Counted from the stretch's first letter, positions 45,065 to 58,605 are shown. The stretch is 64,000 nt of DNA from Sulfurimonas sediminis (GCF_014905115.1 NZ_CP041235.1:2232001-2296000), one strand, 5' to 3'. Notes: generated by a model from the letters alone, not told the origin. A program made the numbers and translations.

Positions 45065-46397
45065 TGAGCACTTTTTTAAAAAATTCTACTATTTCATTCA
45101 TTTTTTCATTCATGATATCAGCCTCTTTACATTCCAAAAGAACCCGCAGTTTATTTTCTGTCCCTGAATAGCGAATCAAATGCCGTATTCCTTTCGCTTC
45201 TAAAGCAAGCAACTTTTCATCCAAAGAAGCTATTTCGCTTAAAGGCTTTTTTTTCTTTACATGTAAGTTCACAAGTTTTTGCGGATATAAAGGGAATGGC
45301 CGTAAAAGCTCTGAAGCTTTTTTATTTTTATCAATCAATAAAGCAAGCACCTGAAGTGTTGCTACAAGTCCGTCTCCGGTTTTTGCGAAATCACTAAATA
45401 TAATATGTCCGCTTTGTTCCCCGCCAAAGTTAATTCCCTGCTTTTTCATAATTTCCAAAACATGTTTGTCTCCGACATCTGATCGAAAAAGTTTCAAACC
45501 ATTTTCTGACATGTAATCTTCAAGCCCCTGATTACTCATAACGGTAGTTACTACTCCTCCACCTTTAAGCTTGTTTTGCTCATGGAGGTAAACGCCAAGT
45601 GCTCCCAGAAGATGGTCACCATCTACTGCTTCTCCTGTTTCATCTACGACCACAAGCCTGTCAGCATCACCGTCAAGCGCTATTCCCAGATCAGCTCTAT
45701 ATCTAACAACACTCTTGCATAAATCTTTTGTATGCAAAGCACCACAGTCTTCGTTAATGTTAAAACCGTTTGGTTTGTCATGCAGTACTATTACCTCAGC
45801 ACCAAGTTCTTCCAAAACAGTCGGGCCTACTTTATAAGCTGCACCGTTTGCCGTGTCAAGCACTATACGCATTCCCTGCAATGTCATATGCACAGGAAAA
45901 GAGTTCTTCAGTTGTACTATATATCGTCCTATGACATCATCAATACGCTTTGCCTTGCCTATTGCTTTTCCCGTGACTTGTGACTTGTTTATAAGCTTTT
46001 CGTTAAAATAGATGTTTTCTATCTCTATTTCTGTCTCACATGAAAATTTATCTCCGTGTGCGTTAAAAAACTTAATCCCGTTATCTTCAAAAGAGTTGTG
46101 TGAAGCCGAAATCATAATCCCGGCATCACAGCGCATATTTTCTGTAATGTATGCTATGGCCGGTGTAGGCATAGGACCAACCTGAATGACATCATACCCA
46201 ATAGCCGTCAATCCGCTCACAATAGCATTCTCTATCATGTAGCCGCTTCTGCGTGTATCTTTTCCTACAAGTATTTTATTGGTCACTGCCGATGATTTCA
46301 AATAAATCCCCGCAGCCATAGCCACTTTCATAGCAACCGAAGCGCTTAAAAAAGAACCTGCCTCACCTCTTACGCCGTCTGTACCAAATAGTTTCAT
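45057..46397 (-). CDS. glmM: Phosphoglucosamine mutase
   Basis: A 446-residue enzyme converting glucosamine-6-phosphate to glucosamine-1-phosphate for peptidoglycan and LPS. The start [14 protein letters not shown], the phosphoserine loop [16 protein letters not shown], the metal loop DGDADRLVV and the [10 protein letters not shown] sugar loop are all present, and the late [12 protein letters not shown] phosphate-binding loop is intact. It is divergent from rpsT, with the R1 element in the gap. Confidence 0.97.
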   Translation of the reverse strand: MKLFGTDGVRGEAGSFLSASVAMKVAMAAGIYLKSSAVTNKILVGKDTRRSGYMIENAIVSGLTAIGYDVIQVGPMPTPAIAYITENMRCDAGIMISASHNSFEDNGIKFFNAHGDKFSCETEIEIENIYFNEKLINKSQVTGKAIGKAKRIDDVIGRYIVQLKNSFPVHMTLQGMRIVLDTANGAAYKVGPTVLEELGAEVIVLHDKPNGFNINEDCGALHTKDLCKSVVRYRADLGIALDGDADRLVVVDETGEAVDGDHLLGALGVYLHEQNKLKGGGVVTTVMSNQGLEDYMSENGLKLFRSDVGDKHVLEIMKKQGINFGGEQSGHIIFSDFAKTGDGLVATLQVLALLIDKNKKASELLRPFPLYPQKLVNLHVKKKKPLSEIASLDEKLLALEAKGIRHLIRYSGTENKLRVLLECKEADIMNEKMNEIVEFFKKVLNE

Positions 46398-46449
46398 ATA
46401 CTATATTTCCTCTGCTTTTCTCACAAAATATTATAATTTCAGGGCTGTA

Positions 46450-46526
46450 GTTTACATAAAGAGATGAAGGAAGAGACTCAGACCAACGGGAGGATTTGCT
46501 CTCTTCTTTTAGCTCTTTATGTAAAC
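46450..46526. repeat. Structured element R1, copy 2 (hairpin with conserved loop)
   Basis: Arms GTTTACATAAAGAG (46450-46463) and CTCTTTATGTAAAC (46513-46526) pair perfectly over 14 bp. Inside, GAAGAGA and TCTCTTC form a second 7-bp stem around CTCAGACC + 3 nt + GGGAGGATTTGC. The loop nearly matches copy 1 at 11115-11189, while both stems differ in sequence but keep pairing. It lies between glmM and rpsT, upstream of both. Confidence 0.6.
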
Positions 46527-46623
46527 GGTAACCAAGACTTTGTGCATTTTACCACCCTTTAACTTAATTTTAATTATTTTTAAGGTAATATTTCGCACTT
46601 AAATTCCAAAAAGGACTCATTAA

Positions 46624-46884
46624 ATGGCAAATCACAAGTCATCAATTAAGAGAATTCGCCAGACACTCGTTCGTACTGAACGTAATCGTTTCTACAGAAC
46701 TCGTCTTAAAAATATCGTAAAAGCAGTTAGTTCAGCAGTTGAAGCTGGTAACAAAGAAGAAGCACAGGCAGCATTTAAAGTTGCAAACCAGCAAATTCAC
46801 AAATTTGTAAGCAAAGGTATCTTAAAAAAAGAGACTGCTGCAAGAAAAGTAAGCCGTCTACACAAATCTGTAAACGCAATATAA
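46624..46884 (+). CDS. rpsT: 30S ribosomal protein S20
   Basis: An 86-residue basic ribosomal protein that binds 16S r[17 protein letters not shown] and the helical Lys/Arg/Ala-rich pattern ending [13 protein letters not shown] are typical. AAAGGA lies before the ATG. It is followed 12 nt later by prfA, an arrangement shared with Campylobacter. Confidence 0.97.
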   Translation: MANHKSSIKRIRQTLVRTERNRFYRTRLKNIVKAVSSAVEAGNKEEAQAAFKVANQQIHKFVSKGILKKETAARKVSRLHKSVNAI

Positions 46885-46896
46885 GGCTAGCAACAA

Positions 46897-47964
46897 ATGT
46901 TAGCAGATAAACTTACACCGTTTATCAACCGCTATAACGAACTTAGCGAACTGCTAAGTTCACCTGACATCACTTCTGACATCAAACGGATGACAGAACT
47001 TTCCAAAGAACAGTCTTCCCTTTTACCGATCGTTGAAAAAACAAAAGAGTACAAAGCGCTTTTAGAAGAAATCAGTGACTCAAAAGAGATGCTCTCAGAC
47101 CCGGAAATGGGTGATATGGCAAAAGAAGAACTTAAAGAGCTTGAACCACAGGTCTCCGTTTTGGAAGAAGAGATAAAAATGCTCCTTCTTCCAAAAGACC
47201 CGAATGATGACAGAAATATCATCGTAGAACTTCGTGCCGGTGCCGGTGGAGATGAAGCGGCAATCTTTGTCGGAGACCTGTTTGATGCCTATACACGCTA
47301 TGCAGATTTAAAAGGCTGGAAAATAGAACTGATGAGTACTTCTCCTTCAGATGCAGGCGGATACAAAGAGGTTATAGCCCTTATCAAAGGGGAACAGGTT
47401 TACAGCAGGTTGAAATACGAAGGCGGTACACACAGAGTACAACGCGTACCACAGACAGAAAGTCAGGGTCGTGTGCATACTTCGGCTATTACCGTTGCAG
47501 TTATGGCTGAGGTTGATGATGTTGAAATTGAGATTAACGAGAATGATCTAAAAATTGATGTGATGCGTTCGTCAGGTTGTGGAGGGCAGTCTGTCAACAC
47601 TACCGACTCCGCTGTTCGCATTACGCACCTGCCGACAGGCCTTGTTGTCACAAACCAGGATCAAAAATCACAGCATAAAAACAGAGAAAAAGCAATGAAA
47701 GTTCTAAAAGCAAGACTTTATGATTTACAAATGCAAGAAGCTCAAGCCGAAGATGCCGCACAGCGTGCCGCACAGGTAGGTACCGGCGACAGAAGCGGAA
47801 GAATCAGAACCTATAACTATCCGCAAAACCGTATCAGTGACCATAGAATCAATTTGACTCTCTATCGGTTAAATGAAATTATGAGTGGTGGACTGCTTGA
47901 TGAAATTATCGAACCACTCATAGCAGACCATCAGGCAAAAATTGTAGAAGCAGCAGGACTGTAA
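46897..47964 (+). CDS. prfA: Peptide chain release factor 1
   Basis: A 355-residue factor that ends translation at UAA and UAG. The GGQ hydrolysis motif is in [20 protein letters not shown]. The stop-codon recognition loop (REALDQ/PxT region) lies in the preceding domain around residues 180-200 ([18 protein letters not shown]). The final [10 protein letters not shown] is standard. It is convergent with dapF, with only 6 nt between the stops. Confidence 0.97.
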   Translation: MLADKLTPFINRYNELSELLSSPDITSDIKRMTELSKEQSSLLPIVEKTKEYKALLEEISDSKEMLSDPEMGDMAKEELKELEPQVSVLEEEIKMLLLPKDPNDDRNIIVELRAGAGGDEAAIFVGDLFDAYTRYADLKGWKIELMSTSPSDAGGYKEVIALIKGEQVYSRLKYEGGTHRVQRVPQTESQGRVHTSAITVAVMAEVDDVEIEINENDLKIDVMRSSGCGGQSVNTTDSAVRITHLPTGLVVTNQDQKSQHKNREKAMKVLKARLYDLQMQEAQAEDAAQRAAQVGTGDRSGRIRTYNYPQNRISDHRINLTLYRLNEIMSGGLLDEIIEPLIADHQAKIVEAAGL

Positions 47965-47970
47965 AAAGTC

Positions 47971-48729
47971 TTACGCTTCCCACTCTGTTTCAAAAGTTTT
48001 TTTCACACGCCCTTTAAAAGTGATAGTTTTATCATTAACACCCAGATAAAGTGTATCACCACTTGTCGGATAAACTTCAATATTGTTTTTCACAGCACCC
48101 TCTCTGTAGGCTCTGTAAAAGCAGGCAGCCATTCCTGTCCCACAGGCCAAAGTTTCATCTTCTACACCACGCTCATATGTTCGAACTCGTAAATTTCCGT
48201 CCTCTATATGCATTACATTTACATTTGCATTATAAACATAGCGAAGTTCACGTGCTTCTTCTGTGTCAAAATTTTCTATAGAGTCGGTATATCGTACCAA
48301 GTGCGGCACACCCGTATTTATCAGCCACCAGAAGTGTCCGCCAAATTCTATGTCAGTTTCAAGAATTTCAGGCGCTGTCAGTTCACTTGTCACCATAGCA
48401 CTTTTGGGAGTATTTTCTTCGACCTCTGCGCCAATAACACCGGCTCCTGTCATAAACTGCATTTTTGCAGAGGCAAGATTATGATTATATGCATAATGTG
48501 CACATGCCCGACTACCATTTCCGCACATATCCGCATGACTTCCGTCAGAATTATAAAATTCCCATTCAAAATCATACTTTTCATGAGGCACGATGACGAT
48601 CAGTCCGTCTGCTCCGATGCCCTCTTGACGATGGCATAAAGCTTTTGCAAGCTCATTGCGCTCTTGTTTTTTGTCATCATGAAATATTACAAAATCATTT
48701 CCGTTCGCACTGTATTTGCTTATTTTCAT
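47971..48729 (-). CDS. dapF: Diaminopimelate epimerase
   Basis: A 252-residue racemase-type enzyme that converts LL- to meso-diaminopimelate for lysine and peptidoglycan. The two catalytic cysteines are visible in DMCGNGSRACAHYA and ETLACGTGMAACFYRA. The start MKISKYSANGNDFVIF is typical. It overlaps coaE by 4 nt. Confidence 0.96.
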   Translation of the reverse strand: MKISKYSANGNDFVIFHDDKKQERNELAKALCHRQEGIGADGLIVIVPHEKYDFEWEFYNSDGSHADMCGNGSRACAHYAYNHNLASAKMQFMTGAGVIGAEVEENTPKSAMVTSELTAPEILETDIEFGGHFWWLINTGVPHLVRYTDSIENFDTEEARELRYVYNANVNVMHIEDGNLRVRTYERGVEDETLACGTGMAACFYRAYREGAVKNNIEVYPTSGDTLYLGVNDKTITFKGRVKKTFETEWEA

Positions 48730-49322
48730 TTTTTGTATATCTCCTTTATCTTTTCTACAAATTGCTCTACCTCATTTTGCAGATGTTTGAGATTTTTTGA
48801 GTTGTCTATAATCCAGGTCGCTTTCTCTTTTTTCTTATCAATCGGCATTTGTGAAGCAATTCGCTTCAAAGACTCCTCTTTTGAGTAACCGTTACGTTTC
48901 ACAAAACGCTCAAGCTGAATATCTTCAGGAGTATATACTACAACGCTCTCTTTTATAGGATAATTGGAGTTTTCAAAAAAAAGTGGAATATCTATAAGGT
49001 AGGGGAATTGAAATTCATCCTGCTTTTCACTGCGCTTTTGTATTTCAGCCTGTATTTTAGGATGCAGATACTCTTCAAGTGTTTTTTTCGCTGCAGGATG
49101 AGAAAAAATATAACTTCCTAACTTTGTTCTGTCTACTTTTGTACCGTTTACATACTCACTTCCAAAAGTTTCTCTCACCCATTCTACAGAGTCATCGAGA
49201 ATTTCATGCGAAATCGTATCTGCATCAATAACCCGCATTCCGTTAAGTGCCAAAAGCGAGGCTACCGTACTTTTTCCCGTAGCAATACCCCCTGTCAGCG
49301 CAATAGCATACTCATAAGCCAT
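48726..49322 (-). CDS. coaE: Dephospho-CoA kinase
   Basis: A 198-residue kinase for the last step of coenzyme A synthesis. Walker A GGIATGKSTVASLLA is at the N-terminus; VIDADTISHEIL and the LIDIPLFFEN region follow the family pattern. It overlaps dapF by 4 nt and shares one base with the speE-like stop (TAATG-type junction). The same neighbours occur in Campylobacter and Helicobacter. Confidence 0.94.
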   Translation of the reverse strand: MAYEYAIALTGGIATGKSTVASLLALNGMRVIDADTISHEILDDSVEWVRETFGSEYVNGTKVDRTKLGSYIFSHPAAKKTLEEYLHPKIQAEIQKRSEKQDEFQFPYLIDIPLFFENSNYPIKESVVVYTPEDIQLERFVKRNGYSKEESLKRIASQMPIDKKKEKATWIIDNSKNLKHLQNEVEQFVEKIKEIYKK

Positions 49323-49873
49323 TAGTTTTTAATAATGCCCAAATACTCTTTTCGAATATTATTTCCCGTAGCAAAAGCAGCAGGGTGAATATCGCAGTTG
49401 TAATACTCTAAACCGTCAAGCAGGTCTGATCTTTGCAAAATGATATCTGCTGTGGGATGATACTCTTTTGATGCTAAAAGAGCAGTTTTGCCATTGCCCA
49501 GGTTGTATGGCATGATGATTTTTGCGTACTTTCCTAAAATCTGCATGATTTTTTTGTTTTCTGCAACATCATCCAAAGACGGATGCAGCGTTACCAAAAG
49601 ACCTTCTTCGTTCAATACACGGTTAAAATGTGCCAGCACAGCAGCGTCAGTATCAAGCTCTGAAATCACTACATCATACTTGTCATCAGCTACTTCACGA
49701 AGTAGATTAATATCTGCCGAAATTACATCACAGTTAATATCATCATATTTATACTTTTGTATCTCTTGCACAAAACCTGCCGAGTTTGAACTGATGATCA
49801 AAACATTGTTTGGTTCTTTATGTGTACACAATGGTACATGTACCATCATTTCGTTATATATAAAATCTTTCAT
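49322..49873 (-). CDS. Short SpeE-like protein (spermidine synthase family, N-terminal domain missing)
   Basis: A 183-residue Rossmann-fold protein. Its start (NEMMVHVPLCTHKEPNNVLIIS) and its end (LEYYNCDIHPAAFATGNNIR) align from memory with the second half and the tail of Helicobacter SpeE, which is about 262 residues. The N-terminal beta-domain (~70 residues) is absent: an in-frame stop lies about ten codons upstream. The GGGDGG substrate loop reads ISSNSAG and the catalytic-Asp region reads DVVISELDTD, so activity is doubtful. It is upstream of coaE as in Helicobacter. It may be a regulatory or degenerate form. Confidence 0.65.
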   Translation of the reverse strand: MKDFIYNEMMVHVPLCTHKEPNNVLIISSNSAGFVQEIQKYKYDDINCDVISADINLLREVADDKYDVVISELDTDAAVLAHFNRVLNEEGLLVTLHPSLDDVAENKKIMQILGKYAKIIMPYNLGNGKTALLASKEYHPTADIILQRSDLLDGLEYYNCDIHPAAFATGNNIRKEYLGIIKN

Positions 49874-49956
49874 TCTTAAATTCCTGTTGTGGGTCCTGCC
49901 CGTAGATTAATTAAAAGCGATTTTAGCATATTTGGATTAATTTTACTTAATATCGC

Positions 49957-49962
49957 TATAAT
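49957..49962 (+). promoter_or_regulatory. -10 box (CGCTATAAT) for the DUF2892-purM unit
   Basis: TATAAT preceded by CGC lies 34 nt before the ATG at 49996 and would drive the small membrane protein and purM together. Confidence 0.5.
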
Positions 49963-49995
49963 TACATAATATTTATAAAAACTTAAAGGTATAAA

Positions 49996-50196
49996 ATGGA
50001 TTATAACAAAATTAGAAAGTTTTGCAGGGTGTTTCGCATTGCACTTGGTCTTGCTCTCATTATTGCAGGCTTAATCACAGGCATAGTATGGTTCTATCTT
50101 GGACTTATTCCTCTCATTGCGGGCTTGACTAACTTCTGTCCACTTTGTATCATTTCAAAAAAATGTGATTTACCTCAAGATTCGGAGTCTAAATAA
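49996..50196 (+). CDS. DUF2892 (YgaP-like) small membrane protein
   Basis: A 66-residue protein with two hydrophobic helices (FRIALGLALIIAGLITG; WFYLGLIPLIAGLTNFCPLC). The closing NFCPLCIISKKC cysteines match the DUF2892/inner-membrane YgaP-type family. Its role is unclear; the cysteines may bind metal or sulfur. The start has AAAGG upstream. The stop shares a base with the purM ATG (TAATG), so they are coupled. Confidence 0.75.
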   Translation: MDYNKIRKFCRVFRIALGLALIIAGLITGIVWFYLGLIPLIAGLTNFCPLCIISKKCDLPQDSESK

Positions 50197-51194
50197 TGAG
50201 TAAAATTTCATATAAAGATGCAGGTGTAGATATAGATGCAGGCAATAGTTTTGTAGAAAATATAAAACCTCTTGTAAAAAGTACAAAAGTGCCTGGTGTA
50301 CTTGGTGGTATCGGCTCTTTTGCCGGTGCTTTTGAACTGCCAAAAGGTTTTAAAGAACCTGTAATGCTTGCTGCGACTGACGGTGTCGGCACAAAACTAA
50401 AACTGGCAATTGACAGCGGTATACACAATACTGTCGGTATTGATTTGGTTGCAATGTGTGTCAATGATCTCATCTGCAACTTTGGAACACCGAGTTTCTT
50501 TCTTGATTACTATGCCACGGGAAAACTTGACGTCAATGTTGCTACAAATGTCGTTGCAGGCATAGCAGAAGGATGTAAACGTAGTGAATGTGCCCTTATA
50601 GGCGGCGAAACAGCAGAAATGCCTGGAATGTACTCTGAAGATGATTATGATTTGGCAGGTTTTGCCGTAGGTATTGCCGAAAAATCTGAAATGGACAGAG
50701 TAAGCCTTGTTCGTGCTGGTCATAAACTTATAGCGTTGCCAAGCTCAGGTTTACACTCAAATGGTTTTTCACTTGCAAGAAAAGTGCTCTTTGAAAAAAT
50801 GAAACTTAACTTTGATGACGACTTTAACGGCAAGCCGCTGATAAAAACTCTCTTAGAACCGACAAATATCTATGTAAAAACATTTAAAGCACTCAAAAAT
50901 GAAATAGTAGCTATGGCACACATCACAGGCGGAGGCATCGTAGAAAATTTACCTCGTGTACTACCTGAAAATTTAATGGCAGAAGTACAACGCGATGCCA
51001 TCAAAGTACTGCCGATATTTGAACTGATGAGTGAACATATAGCGAGAGATGAAATGTTTAGAGCATTCAACATGGGTGTAGGCATGATACTTGTCGTTGA
51101 AGAAGCAAATGTAGAAAAAGTACTCAATACTGCACAAGACTCCTACCTCATAGGAGAAATAAAAGAAGGCAAACGCGAAGCCAAGTTAGTATAG
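50196..51194 (+). CDS. purM: Phosphoribosylformylglycinamidine cyclo-ligase
   Basis: A 332-residue ATP-dependent enzyme of purine synthesis (AIR synthetase). Markers: SYKDAGVDIDAGNSFV at the start, GTDGVGTKL-like ATDGVGTKLKLA, GGETAEMPGMY and HITGGGIVENLPRVLP. Length is slightly below the ~345-residue norm but all domains are present. It overlaps the DUF2892 gene by one base. A hairpin repeat lies just downstream. Confidence 0.96.
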   Translation: MSKISYKDAGVDIDAGNSFVENIKPLVKSTKVPGVLGGIGSFAGAFELPKGFKEPVMLAATDGVGTKLKLAIDSGIHNTVGIDLVAMCVNDLICNFGTPSFFLDYYATGKLDVNVATNVVAGIAEGCKRSECALIGGETAEMPGMYSEDDYDLAGFAVGIAEKSEMDRVSLVRAGHKLIALPSSGLHSNGFSLARKVLFEKMKLNFDDDFNGKPLIKTLLEPTNIYVKTFKALKNEIVAMAHITGGGIVENLPRVLPENLMAEVQRDAIKVLPIFELMSEHIARDEMFRAFNMGVGMILVVEEANVEKVLNTAQDSYLIGEIKEGKREAKLV

Positions 51195-51220
51195 CTTTTT
51201 TCACTTTTTAAACCAGTATG

Positions 51221-51298
51221 CTTTCCTCGGAATCGGTACTTCAGTGCCGACTCATGCAACTTTTTCCAGCCCGTACTGAAGTACAGATTCTGAGAAGC
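51221..51298. repeat. Long imperfect hairpin after purM
   Basis: Segments 51221-51245 and 51275-51298 are complementary over about 24 positions with roughly five mismatches; the inner GTACTTCAGT/ACTGAAGTAC is perfect. The loop is 29 nt. No T-run follows on the plus strand, so it is not a standard terminator. It could be a remnant of a mobile element or a structured RNA. Confidence 0.5.
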
Positions 51299-51464
51299 CG
51301 TTGAGTTTAATGGAATTGAAGTTTTGCATTGGGTACTAATTCTCAAATATATACAAACACATCAGAAAATAAGATTAAAAAAAGCCAAACATAGTAGAAG
51401 GAAAAAAGGAAAAAGAACCACCGCCAAAAGGCGATGTGAAAAAAGAATTATTAATTTTCTTTTT

Positions 51465-52718
51465 CTAGAAATTATAGTTAAGTTGTACACTTACACCATC
51501 TTGAGAGTGTTTTGTTGTAATATCTTGAGCTGCAAAGTTTTTATAAGTATTTGTTACTTCAGGTGCATATGTATATGCTACATCTACTGATGCTTTATTA
51601 CTTATATCATAAGAAGCACCAATTGCATAGTGAGATTCAACAATACCTGGAAAGCCAAGTAAATTAAATGTATTTACTGTACCTGGCTGTAGCCCAGCAC
51701 TATTTGGAATATCAGTTGCAGGATTCACAACGGTTTTTTCACTGATAGGACTTGATGCATAATTATAACCTAAACGCACTGCCCAACCTTTTGTATTATA
51801 CTCATAACCTAAAGCAATTACATTTTGATCATCCCATTCGAAATCTTTATACCCTTTCGCATCAGACCATTTAATTTGCTTATAATCAACAGCTACAGTA
51901 TGCTCACCCATATTATAACTTGCACCAATACCAATCTCAGCTGGCGTAGAAAGCTTATTATTGTTATATCCAGTTGCAGTGAAAGGGCTAACAACTGTAT
52001 CAAATCCCTTATATTCCATATCAATTCTAGATTTATAAATTGCACCAAATGTAAAACCAGACATAGTATAAGCTAAGCCTATATTGTAACCAAATTTTAA
52101 ATCTTGAGCAACACCCATTCCGATTGTATCTCCCGCAGCATTTGGATCTAAAGGATTAGGACTACCTGGATACTCATAATTAATGTCCAAAGAACCATAT
52201 TGTAAAATTGGTGTTACAGCTACACTAAAACCATTTGTAGTATATGCTAATGGTACACCAAACTGCATCAATTGAAGATTAGTAACCATTTGCATTTGAG
52301 TGCCACCGGCTAATACAGAGTTAGCATCACGATAGTCAACACCCATACCTCCAGTTCCCCACATACCAATACCAACATAAAAATTATCATTAATCTTAGT
52401 TGCTAAAGAAACCTCTGGAATTACATTTAAATTAGCATCACTGTCAAATGATGAAGCACCAAAACCAATATTATTTTCATTTTTTACATTTGGCATAAAA
52501 ATTGTACCACCAAACGAAATCTCAGTCCCTTTCACAGAAGTAATTAAAGCAGGATTAGAAAGAGCAGATTCTGCACCATGACTTATACCAATACTCGTTC
52601 CTGCCATACCACGAGATTTTGCACCCGTACCGATTAATGTTGCACCATTTGTTGCAAATGCAGAAGTTGCACCTAAAGCTAATGCAGCTACTACTGCTAA
52701 TTTAATTGTTTTTTTCAT
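51465..52718 (-). CDS. FadL/OmpP1/TodX-family outer-membrane transporter
   Basis: A 417-residue beta-barrel for uptake of hydrophobic compounds. The signal peptide (MKKTIKLAVVAALALGATSAFA) is followed by NGATLIGTGAKSRGMAGTSIGISHGAESALSNPA, the hatch-type N-terminus of FadL proteins. The barrel runs to a terminal aromatic residue (SVQLNYNF). AAGGAGAG precedes the ATG, and a TATAAT box lies at 52779-52784 on the minus strand. In a likely autotroph the substrate is not obvious (fatty acids, hydrocarbons or sulfur compounds). Confidence 0.88.
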   Translation of the reverse strand: MKKTIKLAVVAALALGATSAFATNGATLIGTGAKSRGMAGTSIGISHGAESALSNPALITSVKGTEISFGGTIFMPNVKNENNIGFGASSFDSDANLNVIPEVSLATKINDNFYVGIGMWGTGGMGVDYRDANSVLAGGTQMQMVTNLQLMQFGVPLAYTTNGFSVAVTPILQYGSLDINYEYPGSPNPLDPNAAGDTIGMGVAQDLKFGYNIGLAYTMSGFTFGAIYKSRIDMEYKGFDTVVSPFTATGYNNNKLSTPAEIGIGASYNMGEHTVAVDYKQIKWSDAKGYKDFEWDDQNVIALGYEYNTKGWAVRLGYNYASSPISEKTVVNPATDIPNSAGLQPGTVNTFNLLGFPGIVESHYAIGASYDISNKASVDVAYTYAPEVTNTYKNFAAQDITTKHSQDGVSVQLNYNF

Positions 52719-53154
52719 TTTCTCTCCTTAAGAGTATGTCAAATTTTTGAGATAGCCAAAGCTATTTCGACTGAAAGTATTATATGAGATAAAAAATTAA
52801 TTGCATCTTAAGAAGAGAGACATAAGTATTATAAAAACTTATAGGTTTAATCATTACAGTTCATTTTATAATAAAAATCACTGAGGAACATAATAAAAAA
52901 TTATAAAAATGGAAGAAATAGAGAAAATATCAGCTGTATTAATAGTAAATATCACTATAAGACAAAAAAGATAAAAATCTAGATATGTGATAAAAAAATA
53001 ACAATGTGCATATTTGTAACATTTATATCACATATTAAAATATATAAGTATTGTACAAAAGAAATGTAAAAATAAAGTAAATAGAAATATACCGAAGAAA
53101 AATTTTATAAATTGATTAAAAATTTGATAGTTTTTGAAGTAAAAATCTGATCAA
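52719..53154. other. A/T-rich gap between fadL-like gene and 5S rRNA
   Basis: About 430 bp, strongly A/T-rich, with no convincing ORF. It contains the fadL-like promoter (TATAAT at 52779-52784, minus) and the region just downstream of the 5S gene where rRNA transcription must end. A weak A/T hairpin (TTTTTGAAGTAAAAA, 53127-53141) near 53130 is the only terminator candidate. Nothing else was recognised. Confidence 0.5.
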
Positions 53155-53272
53155 CTAGGCAGCGACCTACATTCCCACAAGTGAAACCTGCAGTATTATC
53201 AGCGATGAGAGGCTTAGCTTCTGGGTTCGGAATGGGGGCCAGGCGTTTCCCTCTCTCTATAGCCACCTAGAC
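53155..53272 (-). rRNA. rrf: 5S ribosomal RNA
   Basis: Read on the minus strand the sequence begins TCTAGGTGGC, contains the conserved CCCATTCCGAACCCAGAAG loop and ends near GCTGCCTAG, whose ends pair. It is the last gene of the operon; boundaries are approximate by a few bases. Confidence 0.93.
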
Positions 53273-53574
53273 AAGATCAGATATAAAGACATGAGTTACA
53301 TGTATTTATATCTAATCTCATAAGGATCAGTTGAGTGAGTAATGAGTAAAAACTCATTAAGTTAAAATTGGTAAAATCAACAACAGTTAAATTAAATAAC
53401 CTGACAAATCTTTCTCTTATTTAATGTGTTTATTAATCTGCTTCGTAAGAAGCTAGCTTTAGTCGCCTCAGCGGCGCAAGCGAGTAAAAGGGACAAGTTC
53501 CTTTTACGGACTAACAAATATATACACTAAATAAGGTAGTGAAGCAATTGTGTTCACTTAAGAACTTGGTAAAA
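53273..53574 (-). other. 23S-5S spacer
   Basis: About 300 bp without a tRNA. It holds the 3' half of the 23S processing stem (53523-53543) and a G+C-rich stretch near 53463-53510 with a small hairpin (AAAAGGGACAAGTTCCTTTT). Confidence 0.6.
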
Positions 53575-56461
<2,887 letters not shown>

Positions 56462-56527
56462 TGTTATTAGCACGCAATCTGAACAAAGTCCAGATTACTA
56501 CGTTAGACACTAGGTCACTAAAGTACA

Positions 56528-56546
56528 AAAAAGCTTTCGGCTTTTT
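56528..56546 (-). repeat. Terminator-like hairpin inside the rRNA spacer
   Basis: On the minus strand, AAAAAGC-CGAAA-GCTTTTT forms a 7-bp stem followed by more T. It resembles a Rho-independent terminator although it lies upstream of 23S, so read-through would depend on the rRNA antitermination complex, or it may be a processing signal. Confidence 0.5.
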
Positions 56547-56594
56547 CATAAAAAAGTTCTCTAATCTCCAACTAACTAATTATTCTATGTTGCG

Positions 56595-56615
56595 TTCACT
56601 ACCTTATTTAATGTA
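56595..56615 (-). repeat. 5' arm of the 23S precursor processing stem
   Basis: These 21 nt are complementary, with one G-U pair, to 53523-53543 on the other side of 23S. Such long stems are cut by RNase III, whose gene is at 24989. Confidence 0.75.
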
Positions 56616-56792
56616 CTAATACACTAAACAAGATGAATGATCTGTTATTGTAGTTATTTAATTTATAATAAATCTCTTTATTATAGTTGTTGACTTTAAC
56701 AATTGTAATTTAATGAACAAGACTAATATAAATAAAAGTCTAATTTAAATTCTAAACACTTAGAACTTAAATTAAATTTTTACTTTTAGTAA

Positions 56793-56869
56793 TGGTGGGC
56801 CTAGGAGGACTTGAACCTCCGACCTCACCCTTATCAGGGGTGCACTCTAACCAGCTGAGCTATAGGCCC
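56793..56869 (-). tRNA. ileT: tRNA-Ile (GAT anticodon)
   Basis: A 77-nt cloverleaf on the minus strand: acceptor GGGCCTA pairs with TAGGCCC, the anticodon loop is CTGATAA (anticodon GAT), the T arm is GGAGGTTCAAGTCCTCC and CCA is encoded. It lies in the 16S-23S spacer. Confidence 0.96.
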
Positions 56870-56890
56870 GGATAAGTAATATAATACACA

Positions 56891-56916
56891 GATCACTGAA
56901 AACTAAGCAAGTAAGA
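56891..56916 (-). repeat. 3' arm of the 16S precursor processing stem
   Basis: These 26 nt match the complement of the leader segment 58882-58907 at 25 of 26 positions, so the two ends of the 16S precursor can form a long duplex for RNase III. Confidence 0.8.
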
Positions 56917-57000
56917 CTTAGAAGATGACCAATAAACTATTTCTCTTGTGAGATTTTCTTGTGTTGAGCCAATCAAACGAATGATTGCTCTTTACTCTAG

Positions 57001-58520
<1,520 letters not shown>

Positions 58521-58545
58521 TTGGTCGGTGTCGGAAGTAATTCCG

Positions 58546-58605
58546 TCACCTACGCTAACGCTTGGTTTCGCTCAGCGCGAGGCTCGAAGCACTGCTGCTT
58601 CTTGT
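58546..58605. repeat. Dispersed repeat R2, copy 2
   Basis: The 20 nt at 58550-58569 are identical to 11036-11055, followed directly by CTCAGCGCGAGGCTCG, which matches the second block of copy 1 with one change. It lies in the rRNA leader, about 30 nt before the 16S 5' end. Confidence 0.6.

Larger units (their letters stand above)
56462..57000 (-). other. 16S-23S internal transcribed spacer
   Basis: About 540 bp holding a single tRNA-Ile, the 5' half of the 23S processing stem (56595-56615), the 3' half of the 16S processing stem (56891-56916), and a terminator-like hairpin at 56528-56546. No tRNA-Ala is found. Confidence 0.85.

Noticed and set aside
56462-56792. Hidden tRNA-Ala in the rRNA spacer
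   Set aside because: No cloverleaf or TGC anticodon arm is visible in this A/T-rich stretch.
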